From NCBI GenBank assembly GCA_015485845.1, contig WFSU01000179.1, positions 1 to 18,440 of the forward strand: a DNA stretch of 18,440 bases, given 5' to 3'. How positions within the stretch are numbered: position 1 is the stretch's first letter; each line of letters opens with the position of its first letter. Shown here in pieces: positions 1 through 8,070 of the stretch. The translations under genes and the position numbers were made by a program. Source of the stretch: Nitratifractor sp. Lineage in GTDB: Bacteria > Campylobacterota > Campylobacteria > Campylobacterales > Sulfurovaceae. A model generated the notes under the pieces. That model worked only from the letters and a program-made list of their open reading frames with translations. It made no database searches and was not told the DNA's origin.

Positions 1-1
1 T

Positions 2-1768
2 GTCGAGGGGATCGGGAGCTACGGCAACTGCATGGGGGTGCCTACCGTCGGCGGGGAAATGAGCTTTGACGGCAGTTACAATGGCAACATCCTTGTCAAC
101 GCTTTTGCTCTCGGATTGGTTAAGAGCGATGAAATCTTCCTCGGGATCGCAGAGGGGATCGGCAACTCGGTCATGTACGTCGGCTCCAAAACCGGTCGGG
201 ACGGTCTGGGCGGTGCGGTGATGAGTTCGGACAGCTTCACCGAAGAGTCCAAGAGCCTCCGCCCGACAGTGCAGGTGGGTGATCCGTTTACCGAGAAGCT
301 GTTGCTCGAAGCGTGTCTCGAGATGTTCCAGACCAAGAAAGATATCGTCGTGGGTATCCAGGATATGGGCGCGGCGGGCTTGACCAGCTCGGCCTTTGAA
401 ATGGCCGGCAAGAGCGGGGCAGGGATGGTGATGCATCTCGACAAAGTCCCTGCCCGGGAAGAGGGGATGACCCCGTACGACTTCATGCTCTCCGAGTCGC
501 AGGAGCGGATGCTGGTTTGCGTCAAAAAAGGGCATGAGCAGGCGGTGATCGATATCTTCGACAAATGGGATCTCGATGTCGCTACCATCGGCGAAGTGAC
601 CGATACGGGCAACATGGAACTCTACTGGCACGGGGACAAAGTCGCCGATATGCCGATTGCTCCCGTGAGCGAAGAGGCGCCCATGCTCGATCGTCCTACG
701 AAGCGTCCGGAGTATCTGGACAAGATTGGAACACTTACTATAGACGATTTCCCAACGGTGGACAACCAGACCGCCTTCGAGCGCCTCCTCGCCTCGCTCG
801 AAGTGGTGGACAAAGCCTGGGTTTATAATCAATACGACTCCATGGTGCAAACCAATACCGCCAAGCACCCCGGCTCGCTCGATGCCAGTGTCATCCGGGT
901 CAAAGAGACCGGCGGAGCACTGGCGATGAGCTCGGACTGCAACCCCCGCTACTGCTACGTCGATCCTCAAAAAGGGGCGGCACTGGCGGTCATGGAAGCC
1001 GGACGCAACGTCGCCATGAGTGGTGCCCGTCCGCTGGCGATCACCGACTGCCTCAACTTCGGTAACCCCGAAAATCCCGAGGTGATGTGGCAGTTTGCCC
1101 AGGCGTGTGAAGGGATCAAGGAGGCGTGCAAGGAGCTCGAGACCCCTGTCGTCAGCGGCAACGTCTCTCTCTACAACGAAACCAACGGAGAGAGTGTTTA
1201 TCCCACCCCTGCCATCGCCACCGTCGGGGTCAATCCTGATGCCAATAAAGTACTTCCAAGCGCTTTCCAGGAAGAAGGGGATGCGGTGCTTCTCATCGGA
1301 GAGACCCGAGGCAATTTCGGCGGATCGCTCTACATCAAAGAGCTCTTCGGCGAGACGGTCGGGGTGCTTGAAAATGTCGAATACTCACAGGAACTTCGCC
1401 TCTGGCAGTTGGTGATCGAAGCCAACGAAGCCGGACTGCTCGAAGCCGCCAAAGATGTCAACGTCGGCGGGATCGCTATCGCCCTGGCCAAGATGGCTGC
1501 CGTCGGGGGCAAGGGTATCGTGGCCGATGCCACCCTGGATGATCCCCGCTGGATCTTTGATGAGACCCAGAGCCGTGCTTTGGTCGAAGTCAAACCGGAA
1601 AACCTCGAGCCCGTTGCCCGTAAGGCACTTGAGCTGGGATTGCGGGTGGAGAAGATAGGAGTGATTGGCGGAGACATGGTGCAGATCAACGATGTTTCTC
1701 TCCCTCTCGAGGAGCTGAGCACCCTCTATTTCAACCGTTTTTCTGAGGTGATTGAACAAGATCTCTAA
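2..1768 (+). CDS. purL: Phosphoribosylformylglycinamidine synthase PurL, large/ATP-binding subunit (5' end cut off by window)
   Basis: This is the C-terminal 588 codons of the small-type PurL, which converts FGAR to FGAM with ATP and ammonia (from glutamine via PurQ/PurS) in de novo purine synthesis in the cytosol. The frame is open from base 2 and begins with the family-typical VEGIGSYGNCMGVPTVGGE stretch, so the ATG at 32 is internal and the true start lies outside. About 150 residues should be missing, given that the small form is usually near 740 aa. Visible landmarks include GIQDMGAAGLTSSAFEMAGK and SESQERML of the first synthetase half, then CNPRYCYVDP, SGARPLAITDCLNFGNPENP and TPVVSGNVSLYNET of the second half. 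The C-terminus is complete, ending in a TAA. The next gene starts one base later, suggesting co-transcription. The identification is firm. Confidence 0.97.
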   Translation, partial: VEGIGSYGNCMGVPTVGGEMSFDGSYNGNILVNAFALGLVKSDEIFLGIAEGIGNSVMYVGSKTGRDGLGGAVMSSDSFTEESKSLRPTVQVGDPFTEKLLLEACLEMFQTKKDIVVGIQDMGAAGLTSSAFEMAGKSGAGMVMHLDKVPAREEGMTPYDFMLSESQERMLVCVKKGHEQAVIDIFDKWDLDVATIGEVTDTGNMELYWHGDKVADMPIAPVSEEAPMLDRPTKRPEYLDKIGTLTIDDFPTVDNQTAFERLLASLEVVDKAWVYNQYDSMVQTNTAKHPGSLDASVIRVKETGGALAMSSDCNPRYCYVDPQKGAALAVMEAGRNVAMSGARPLAITDCLNFGNPENPEVMWQFAQACEGIKEACKELETPVVSGNVSLYNETNGESVYPTPAIATVGVNPDANKVLPSAFQEEGDAVLLIGETRGNFGGSLYIKELFGETVGVLENVEYSQELRLWQLVIEANEAGLLEAAKDVNVGGIAIALAKMAAVGGKGIVADATLDDPRWIFDETQSRALVEVKPENLEPVARKALELGLRVEKIGVIGGDMVQINDVSLPLEELSTLYFNRFSEVIEQDL

Positions 1769-1769
1769 G

Positions 1770-3677
1770 ATGAAACTCCTCTACCTGACGGACACAGATG
1801 CCGCCGCTTTTGCCCAGACATGGATCGAGGACGCCGGTCACCCTGAGATCGAGATCATGCCTCTGCCCGAAGGAGACTTGGTCGGTGCCCTCGCACCGGA
1901 AGGAGAGACCCACCTGCTCGTCAGCGGCAGCGAAGCGACTTTGCAGCGTGTAGTGGCGTATGCCTGGCGCATGCATCTCACGCTCGGTATCATTCCTCTT
2001 CCTGACCAGACCCGCCTGAGACGTGCCCTCTCCCTCCCCGGCAATCCGGCTGAATTGTTCACCATCGTCGCTCATCCGTCCGCCGAAGCCCTCGATTTGC
2101 TGCTCTGCAACGAAACACCGGTGCTCGAGGATGTCCGGATCGGGGAAAATGCACTCCTTGAAACGTATGAATTTGATACGGAGAAAGGGTGGTGGAGACG
2201 CCTGTGGCAACGCGTGCGCACCCGGGATCGGAACCGTGCCCACACACTCCGACACCACCGTTTCACCCTTACCACGGACAAAGAGGAGACGATTGCCCTC
2301 TCGGCCATCGGCCTCATCGGGCTGAACCACAACAACCACAGCTGGATCGGTCACGCCCTGCGTCAGGAGCTCAGTGCTACCGACGGGCAATTGGCGGTGA
2401 TCGCTCTGGCACCGACATCGTTGTTCGAATTTTTTATCGCCTATCCTATCCGACTGGCCTGGCGACGCTGGCGACAAGTGACTTCCCTTCCCCGAAGCTG
2501 GGGGTACCTCAAAAGCTCACAAGTAGAGATCGATTCATCAGAGACGTTGGAGGTTGTTGTGGACGATGCCGTGCACCTTCAGACGCCGGTGACCCTGCGC
2601 ACGGAGTCTGCGGCACTCCGTTTGAGTGTGGGGGAAGAGTTCGCTGAACGCCAGCTGGCACCCAGAAGTACCCGCAACGTTATCCGCCTGGCCGGCGTGC
2701 CCCGGGATGAGGAGCGCATGGAGTATTTCACACGGGGATTGCCGCTCTTTGCCCATGCCTCGCAGGAGCAGTATGCCACGCTGTTCAGCACCCTCCGTGA
2801 TGAGGCACAGTTGGGATGGACGTTTGCGATCCTCCTGATCCTCTCGACGGTGCTGGCGACACTGGGGCTGTTTATCAACTCCGCCTCCGTTATCATCGGA
2901 GCGATGCTGCTGGCTCCCCTGATGCAGCCGATCGTGGGGCTGAGTATGGGGGTATTGCGCCGGGATACAGGGTTGCTCAAGCGTGGGGCTCTCTCCATCG
3001 GGGTTGGGGTCGGGCTGGTGCTGCTGAGTGCCATGACGATCGCTGGACTCGTGCCGATGCATGAGCTTGGCAGCGAGATGGCCGCCCGGCTGAGCCCCAC
3101 CATCCTCGATCTGCTCGTCGCCATCGCCTCCGGTGTCGCTGCGGCGTATGCCAAAAACAATCCTGACATCTCCGGATCGCTGGTCGGCGTGGCCATTGCC
3201 GTCGCATTGGTACCGCCGCTCTCAGTCGCGGGGATCGGGATCGGCTGGGGGAGTTGGGCGATGTTTGCCAATGCCATGCTTCTCTTTGTGACCAACCTCG
3301 CCGGGATTGTTTTCGCGGCGGCACTGACGTTTCTCATCCTCGGATTTTCCCCCATCCGAATCGCCAAACGGGGCATCGTCCTCTGGGCCGGAGTGGTACT
3401 GCTCATCGCCATTCCCCTCTACCACTCATTTGAACAGATGAAAATCCGATCCGATATCCGCCAGACGCTCTCCCATCTGCATTTTACCTACAATGGCCAG
3501 ACCCTCGCTCTGAGCCGGGTCGAGTATGTACAGCACGGTGACCGTCCGCAAGTCCGCTGCGATGTCACAGCCGACCGCACTCTGACTGCCCGCGAACGCA
3601 TTTACCTCAAAGAGATGATCACCCGGGTCGTGGGGCGCCCGGTAGAGATCCTTGTTACCGTTCGTTATCGGTTGTGA
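1770..3677 (+). CDS. DUF389 (TIGR00341-like) membrane protein with an N-terminal degenerate diacylglycerol-kinase-like domain
   Basis: This is a 635-aa protein in two parts. Residues about 345-555 carry roughly six or seven membrane helices. They include the DUF389 hallmark SASVIIGAMLLAPLMQPIVG (371-390) and a polar AAAYAKNNPDISGSLVG stretch before VALVPPL. The function of DUF389 proteins is not established; a transport role is often guessed. Residues about 1-290 look to me like the lipid-kinase (DAGK/YegS) fold. LLVSGSEATLQRVV (49-62) sits where kinases have GGDGT, LGIIPL (72-77) follows, and VDDAVHLQTPVTLR (264-277) resembles the C-terminal VDGE..PV segment. The GGDGT loop reads GSEAT, so catalysis is unlikely. 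I start at ATG 1770, one base after the purL stop; TTG 1752 would leave no room for a ribosome site. No strong SD precedes the ATG, so coupling to purL is likely. Confidence 0.85.
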   Translation: MKLLYLTDTDAAAFAQTWIEDAGHPEIEIMPLPEGDLVGALAPEGETHLLVSGSEATLQRVVAYAWRMHLTLGIIPLPDQTRLRRALSLPGNPAELFTIVAHPSAEALDLLLCNETPVLEDVRIGENALLETYEFDTEKGWWRRLWQRVRTRDRNRAHTLRHHRFTLTTDKEETIALSAIGLIGLNHNNHSWIGHALRQELSATDGQLAVIALAPTSLFEFFIAYPIRLAWRRWRQVTSLPRSWGYLKSSQVEIDSSETLEVVVDDAVHLQTPVTLRTESAALRLSVGEEFAERQLAPRSTRNVIRLAGVPRDEERMEYFTRGLPLFAHASQEQYATLFSTLRDEAQLGWTFAILLILSTVLATLGLFINSASVIIGAMLLAPLMQPIVGLSMGVLRRDTGLLKRGALSIGVGVGLVLLSAMTIAGLVPMHELGSEMAARLSPTILDLLVAIASGVAAAYAKNNPDISGSLVGVAIAVALVPPLSVAGIGIGWGSWAMFANAMLLFVTNLAGIVFAAALTFLILGFSPIRIAKRGIVLWAGVVLLIAIPLYHSFEQMKIRSDIRQTLSHLHFTYNGQTLALSRVEYVQHGDRPQVRCDVTADRTLTARERIYLKEMITRVVGRPVEILVTVRYRL

Positions 3678-3729
3678 CGGTTTCGGACAATGGATAGTCG
3701 AATTAAGTCCCCACTCAGTCCGCACGAAG

Positions 3730-3742
3730 TACACTGTATGTA
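3730..3742. promoter_or_regulatory. Possible autoregulatory operator upstream of the GntR gene
   Basis: TACA-CTGTA-TGTA is an inverted repeat with 4-base arms and a 5-base spacer, 22 bases upstream of the GntR start. It overlaps an ATGTAAT element (3738-3744) that also occurs within the larger palindrome upstream of the oxidoreductase gene at 6382-6399. GntR-family operators commonly have GT...AC symmetry. The arms are short, so this is suggestive only. Confidence 0.3.
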
Positions 3743-3763
3743 ATCAATATTGCAGGAAAGAAC

Positions 3764-4471
3764 GTGTTCATCAAAAACGGCATCCCTCTCTACTATCAAC
3801 TCAAAGAATACCTCCTCAAAACCATCGAAGAGTCGTACAAACCGGGTGATCTCCTCCCCTCCGAAGGGGAAATTGAGAAGCAGTACGGCGTGAGCCGGAT
3901 TACCGTCCGCAAGGCGATTGAAGAGTTGGCGCGGGAAGGGATCGTGGTCAAAAAGCAGGGCAAAGGCACCTATGTGATGGAGCAGAAAGTCCTCTATGAT
4001 GCCAACACCATCGGCTCTCTGACCCAGCGCCTGATCCAGGAAGATCGCCACCTCGAGACCCGGTCGATCGAATACATCCTCCTGACCGATGCCCACCATG
4101 TCAAGGATATGCTCCAGTGTCAGGAGCTCTTGTGCATCAAGCGTTTCCGCCTGCTGGACGGTCAACCCTTTGCGATCATGCACAATTATATTGCCGTCGA
4201 TCGTGTCCCGGGCATTGAGGAGCGTTTCGACATCGAATCCCTCTACACGTTTTACCGTGAAGCCTACGGGATCACCTTTGCCCAGGCGGAAGAGACGGTC
4301 GAAGCCCGTGCCGCGACGGAGGAGCAAGCCCGACTATTGGAAATCGAGCCCAATGCACCGCTGCTCTCCCTTCAGCGCCTCTCTTTCGATGCCAAGGGGA
4401 AGCCTATCGAGTTTTCCGACCTACTCATCAAAGCCAATATGTACCGGCACAAGATCCGGCTGACCGCTTAA
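3764..4471 (+). CDS. GntR-family transcriptional regulator, HutC/UTRA subfamily
   Basis: This 235-aa DNA-binding regulator has an N-terminal winged helix: IPLYYQLKEYL at 7-17, LPSEGEIEKQYGVSRITVRK at 31-50, and the wing KKQGKGTYV at 63-71. A UTRA ligand-binding domain occupies about residues 85-230, ending in the typical PIEFSDLLIKANMY. UTRA proteins usually bind a small metabolite that releases the repressor from its operator; the ligand here cannot be read from sequence. The start is GTG 3764, preceded by AGGA (3754-3757) with a 6-base spacer. The gene converges on the oxidoreductase gene, the two stops sharing TTAA (4468-4471). Similar sequence elements upstream of both genes suggest it controls itself and that enzyme. 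It could instead regulate something elsewhere. Confidence 0.93.
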   Translation: MFIKNGIPLYYQLKEYLLKTIEESYKPGDLLPSEGEIEKQYGVSRITVRKAIEELAREGIVVKKQGKGTYVMEQKVLYDANTIGSLTQRLIQEDRHLETRSIEYILLTDAHHVKDMLQCQELLCIKRFRLLDGQPFAIMHNYIAVDRVPGIEERFDIESLYTFYREAYGITFAQAEETVEARAATEEQARLLEIEPNAPLLSLQRLSFDAKGKPIEFSDLLIKANMYRHKIRLTA

Positions 4472-6366
4472 GCACTTTTCAGACTTTCCTCTTCGCTCTC
4501 TGCCATCTGATCCTCCAATCCCCGACGCATCTCTTTCCAAAAGGCTTTCCCGGCTTGGTGTGAATCGTTTTCAAAGGCGTGCAACCAGTGTAGCAGTTCA
4601 GGATCGTTATTCCCCTCGACTTCATGTTTGCGTTTGAGAAACGTATGGACAAAATCGATACTGCGCTGAGACTCCCAGGGGTGGCTGACATTGTGCGCAT
4701 TGATCTCGGTGACCAGTGTGCGTATGGTACGTAGATACGCTTCCTTCTGCCCGTAGACATGGTCGACAAGTTCGGGGATCATCTCCTCCGCCCAGGCACG
4801 GTGGAAGCGGCACATTCCGATCTCATCGAGGATCAGTTCCTGCATGAAGCGTTCTGCGTTGCGGCGTCCCAGCTCATACGGTGGGACAAAATCCTGGCCG
4901 TAGTAGACATAATACTTGCCCATGATCGGCATGGGGGAGAGGACGCCCGGGGTCCAGTATTGGTTGGGCACCATCCAGCCGTCACGGCCGTTGGCGGTGT
5001 AGACAAAAGTGTCGAGGATCGCCGGGTCAAATTGTTCGGAGAGGCGACGTGCCAGCACACGGGCTCCATTGCGCAGATCGAGCGCCCCTTTTTGCAGGAG
5101 GAGAGCCTCGATCAAGTCGATGGCCAGTTGCGCATTGTGTGCGGAGCTCTTCAAGAGATCAAAAGTACTCAGATTGAAGTCCGGCACCGCCTCCACCCCG
5201 AGATCCTCCGGAGCTATGTACCCGACGTCGAGGCATTCCATCAGCCACGAGAGGATACCCCCGATAGCGATGGCATCGAAGCCACAGGCATCGGCATAGT
5301 GGTTGATGCGCTCGGCAGCCCGTTGGTCAAAGACACCGATCTGCGGACCCATGGCCTGGTAGGGTTCGTAGTCCTTCTTGTGAGCACCGTTCATTTTTTT
5401 GCACATGACCGCGCAGGGTTCCCCACAGTTTTTGTGCGCTTTTTTATCACGGATCTCTTCGTTGAACTGGGTGAGATAGTGGTCGAGAATGTAGCGTTGG
5501 TTGAGGTCGAGACGTTCCGCTTCACTGCGGTAGATGCTGCGGTAGTTGAAGGAGAGGAGGGAGCCGCCCAGGGTAGTATAGTTGGATCCCAGCGTGCCTC
5601 CCGTCTGGGTATCGGGGTCGAAATTGTATTTGCGGGTTGAAGCTTTGTCCTTGGCCGCCAACCCCATGCCGTATCGCTCCTGAAACCATGCATCCGCTGC
5701 GTGGCGGTCGCGGAAGTTCTCCGGAGTGATCTCTCCTCCATAAATGATCGCCGCAATCCCATGTTCACGGTAGAGTTGACTCCCAAATCCTCCACGTCCT
5801 GCCCAGGTGTCGACGGGAGAGCGTGTGCCCTTTTTGACCGGAGCCGATCCGATAGCTCCGAAATCGGTTGCTTCGGCAGAAGGGCCGGTAGCGAGGATAC
5901 GTGGATCATGGGTGTACCGATCTGAGAAACGCTCCAAGGCATAGTCCATCATCGCATACACGCCCGTCTCTCCCTCCTGCCAGACTGCCGGTGCATCCAC
6001 CGACTCGATCTCCAGCTCGAGCGACCCGTCTTGCCGCCGGTTGAGATAGAGGAGGGAAGGGGTAGCGGCTTGCCCAGTGATGACGAGCATATCGAGATCC
6101 ATCTGCCGAAAGACCCAACCCGCTCCTCCCATGCTCGAGACGAAAAAGCCTTCCCAGCTTCGGGAATGACCGGTGACAATAAGACGGCTCGATCCCGAAA
6201 AAATTGATCCGGAAAAGAGCCCGATGCCTAGATTGATCCCCTGGTATTTTTCACTCAGGTGCACACCGAGATCCACCGGCCCGAAATAGTCTCCTATCGC
6301 ATACTTTTCCACACGATGGGATCGGTCGCCGACATTAATGATCAACACTTTCATTTCACGCTTCAT
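4468..6366 (-). CDS. Aldehyde:ferredoxin oxidoreductase (AOR)-family tungsten/molybdopterin enzyme
   Basis: This 632-aa cytoplasmic protein matches the AOR family throughout. The N-terminal pterin-binding domain carries RLIVTGHSRSWEGFFVSSMGG-type sequence (about 61-81). The second domain has PVDTWAGRGGFG (184-195) and a cysteine cluster at C314, C318 and C322. The ACGFDAIAIGG segment follows, and a fourth cysteine lies in DEIGMCRFHR (C519). Family members oxidise aldehydes or reduce acids with ferredoxin, using a bis-pterin tungsten or molybdenum and one [4Fe-4S] cluster; the substrate here is unknown. The cluster spacing reads CX3CX3C, whereas well-studied AORs have CX2CX3C. The start at 6366 is chosen because GGAG (6374-6377) lies 7 bases upstream; an alternative ATG is at 6354. 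The only neighbour of apparent relevance is the convergent GntR regulator. No ferredoxin or pterin-synthesis gene is in the window. Confidence 0.87.
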   Translation of the reverse strand: MKREMKVLIINVGDRSHRVEKYAIGDYFGPVDLGVHLSEKYQGINLGIGLFSGSIFSGSSRLIVTGHSRSWEGFFVSSMGGAGWVFRQMDLDMLVITGQAATPSLLYLNRRQDGSLELEIESVDAPAVWQEGETGVYAMMDYALERFSDRYTHDPRILATGPSAEATDFGAIGSAPVKKGTRSPVDTWAGRGGFGSQLYREHGIAAIIYGGEITPENFRDRHAADAWFQERYGMGLAAKDKASTRKYNFDPDTQTGGTLGSNYTTLGGSLLSFNYRSIYRSEAERLDLNQRYILDHYLTQFNEEIRDKKAHKNCGEPCAVMCKKMNGAHKKDYEPYQAMGPQIGVFDQRAAERINHYADACGFDAIAIGGILSWLMECLDVGYIAPEDLGVEAVPDFNLSTFDLLKSSAHNAQLAIDLIEALLLQKGALDLRNGARVLARRLSEQFDPAILDTFVYTANGRDGWMVPNQYWTPGVLSPMPIMGKYYVYYGQDFVPPYELGRRNAERFMQELILDEIGMCRFHRAWAEEMIPELVDHVYGQKEAYLRTIRTLVTEINAHNVSHPWESQRSIDFVHTFLKRKHEVEGNNDPELLHWLHAFENDSHQAGKAFWKEMRRGLEDQMAESEEESLKSA

Positions 6367-6381
6367 CTCTCTTCTCCAGTA

Positions 6382-6403
6382 ATAATGTAATAACATTATA
6401 ATG
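6382..6403 (-). promoter_or_regulatory. Palindrome and -10 box at the oxidoreductase promoter, probable operator
   Basis: On either strand, ATAATGT-AATA-ACATTAT (6382-6399) is a perfect inverted repeat with 7-base arms and a 4-base spacer. A second overlapping palindrome, CATTATAATG, covers 6394-6403 and contains a TATAAT -10 hexamer on the minus strand (6395-6400). A repressor bound here would block polymerase. The TGT(N4)ACA core fits a GntR-type site. The short distance to the start (about 20-30 bases) implies a very short leader. Confidence 0.5.
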
Positions 6404-6507
6404 AGTAGTATATGAGAGAAGACTTATTTTTTTATGTGATTAAGATGTCAAAAAAAATATTTGCTCACTTTTCTATCCGTTTTTCGGTGCAATTAAACTT
6501 ATTAGGG

Positions 6508-6513
6508 TAGAAT
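6508..6513 (+). promoter_or_regulatory. Putative -10 box for the L,D-transpeptidase pair
   Basis: TAGAAT lies 42 bases before the first transpeptidase ATG in an AT-rich 140-base intergenic stretch. No convincing -35 box is seen at 17 bases, as is common in Campylobacterota. The rest of 6404-6507 holds poly-T and poly-A tracts and no gene. Confidence 0.4.
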
Positions 6514-6555
6514 GCTCTCTCATTATTCTATCTCCCATTGACCGAAGGAATCCGT

Positions 6556-7203
6556 ATGAAAAAACTTGTGTTACTCTCCGCACTTTCCATCGTGCTCACC
6601 CTTTCAGCCTCCGCTTCCAAGCGTATCGTCGTCAACCTCTCTCAGCAACGAGCCTGTGCCTATGAGGGGTCGCAGACGGTCTTCTGTGGCAATATTTCGA
6701 GCGGTAAGCCCGGCCACCGCACGCCCACGGGTCACTTCCGTGTGCTGGAAAAAGACATTGACCATGTCTCCAGCAAGTACCCTGAACCCAATGGCGGCGC
6801 CAAAATGCATTATATGCTCCGCGTGACCGGCAGCGGGATTGCTATGCACCTGGGCTATGTTCCCAATTACCCGGCCTCACACGGATGCATTCGTATGCAG
6901 AACGGTTTCGCTCAGCGCATGTTCAGCTGGGCGCATGTCGGGGTACCCATCAGCGTGATCGGTACCCCTCCCGGGCGGGTCAGTCGCTCGATTTTTTCCC
7001 ACACCTACTCGTCCACATCTCGGCGTGGGGTTTCGACTCCCAATGATATTATGGCCGAATTTATGGGGCGTCACATACGCACCAACCGCACCAGCAGACG
7101 AGCCGTACGCAAAACGGTACGTAAGCGCAGTACACGCAAAGGACGGGGACATCACCGTCGTATTCGACACATAGATCCGCTCAAAGCGTTGGCCGCACGT
7201 TAA
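6556..7203 (+). CDS. Secreted L,D-transpeptidase (YkuD domain), copy 1
   Basis: This 215-aa protein has a signal peptide: MKK, a hydrophobic stretch, and likely cleavage after ASA at residue 20. The YkuD domain fills about residues 22-137. H98 and the SHGCIRM motif at 108-114 place the catalytic cysteine at C111. SSGKPGHRTPTGHFRV (48-63) is the usual substrate-groove region. Such enzymes make 3-3 peptidoglycan cross-links or attach proteins to the wall in the periplasm. The C-terminal 75 residues are rich in arginine and lysine and of unknown role, ending in HIDPLKALAAR. The start ATG 6556 has AAGGA (6545-6549) 6 bases upstream. A related copy follows after 18 bases, so the pair is likely one transcript from tandem duplication. 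Domain call firm; exact reaction (cross-linking versus carboxypeptidase) open. Confidence 0.9.
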   Translation: MKKLVLLSALSIVLTLSASASKRIVVNLSQQRACAYEGSQTVFCGNISSGKPGHRTPTGHFRVLEKDIDHVSSKYPEPNGGAKMHYMLRVTGSGIAMHLGYVPNYPASHGCIRMQNGFAQRMFSWAHVGVPISVIGTPPGRVSRSIFSHTYSSTSRRGVSTPNDIMAEFMGRHIRTNRTSRRAVRKTVRKRSTRKGRGHHRRIRHIDPLKALAAR

Positions 7204-7221
7204 TCATTGAAAGGATTCGGT

Positions 7222-7995
7222 ATGCGAAAAATACGGATTTGGATTCCACTGGTTCTGCTTGTCGTTGGCTTGATGCCTGTGCATGCTTCCAAACGTATTC
7301 TTGTTGATTTGACGCATCAGGTAGCGATTGCCTATCAGGATGGCAAAGTTCTCTTTTTCGGGCGTATCTCCTCGGGGAAACCCGGGAGAGAGACCCCGAC
7401 AGGATCGTACTATGTCCGCGAAAAAGATGTGGATCATGTCTCCAATCTCTGGCCGCAGCCCAACGGCGGCGCGCGTATGCCATACATGCTCCGTATTACG
7501 CGTGACGGGGTGGCAATGCACCTTGGGAATACACCTGACTACCCCGCATCACACGGTTGTGTACGGATGCAGGATGGATTTGCCCAGCGGATGTACAACT
7601 GGGCAGAGAAGTGGACCAAAGTGGACATCGTCGGCAAAGCTCCCGCCCATTCTCCCGCCGTGGCGCTTCCGGCGTATGCCCGCAGCAGCAAAATCCTCCG
7701 TCGTTCTCTTGGTGGAGTTGACGGCAATCCCCTGAGCATCTTCAGCGCCAATCCCAAAGTAAACGGAACCCCCAGAGAGAGGCTGGTTTTGAACACTGAG
7801 GAAACGAAAACTCCGGTTCGCCCGTCGACAAAACCGCGACATACTCGACCGTTGGATATTTTCAGTGCCAATCCGAAGCGGCATGCTTCTGCCATACACA
7901 CAGCTCGAAAACGCTCACAAAAAAAGCGTATTCGTAAGCCTCACAAACGACGCAATCCCCATCCCAATCCTCTTCACGCCGTCAGCTCACACTGA
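7222..7995 (+). CDS. Secreted L,D-transpeptidase (YkuD domain), copy 2, with repeated IFSANPK tail
   Basis: This 257-aa paralogue of the preceding gene has a signal peptide (likely cut after VHA, residue 22) directly followed by the same SKRI start of the mature protein. The YkuD domain has RETPTG (56-61), H100 and SHGCVRM (110-116) with catalytic C113. The tail (about 140-257) differs from copy 1. It carries PLxIFSANPK twice, at 170-179 and 210-219, then a strongly basic stretch with KKRIRKPHKRR. These short repeats could be wall- or partner-binding linkers; that is a guess. The start ATG 7222 has AAAGGA (7210-7215) at 6 bases. The 18-base gap to copy 1 supports an operon. A possible weak terminator follows the stop. 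Confidence 0.9.
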   Translation: MRKIRIWIPLVLLVVGLMPVHASKRILVDLTHQVAIAYQDGKVLFFGRISSGKPGRETPTGSYYVREKDVDHVSNLWPQPNGGARMPYMLRITRDGVAMHLGNTPDYPASHGCVRMQDGFAQRMYNWAEKWTKVDIVGKAPAHSPAVALPAYARSSKILRRSLGGVDGNPLSIFSANPKVNGTPRERLVLNTEETKTPVRPSTKPRHTRPLDIFSANPKRHASAIHTARKRSQKKRIRKPHKRRNPHPNPLHAVSSH

Positions 7996-8003
7996 CGTTC
8001 TTT

Positions 8004-8019
8004 TCCCCTCGTCCGGGGA
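8004..8019 (+). terminator. Weak hairpin after the transpeptidase pair
   Basis: TCCCC-TCGTCC-GGGGA forms a 5-base-pair stem with a 6-base loop, 9 bases after the stop. The following ATCATTTT is only loosely T-rich, so termination may be partial. Confidence 0.35.
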
Positions 8020-8035
8020 GATCATTTTAAAAGTA

Positions 8036-8044
8036 TGCTATACT
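8036..8044 (+). promoter_or_regulatory. Extended -10 promoter of the alpha/beta hydrolase gene
   Basis: TGCTATACT matches the extended -10 pattern TGnTATAAT with one mismatch. It sits 27 bases before the hydrolase ATG and downstream of the weak hairpin, so the hydrolase is probably transcribed separately from the transpeptidases. Confidence 0.55.
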
Positions 8045-8070
8045 TGTCATAATGATATGGGAGGTATGGC

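Noticed and set aside
1752..1769. TTG start for the DUF389 protein, overlapping purL
   Set aside because: The only purine-rich site abuts the TTG directly, leaving no spacer; ATG 1770 gives a normal N-terminal beta-strand.
1731..2477. Open frame of 248 codons on the minus strand
   Set aside because: It is antisense to the purL end and the DUF389 gene, with no ribosome site or known motif.
4759..5640. Open frame of 293 codons on the plus strand
   Set aside because: It is antisense to the oxidoreductase gene and is an effect of GC-rich codon use.
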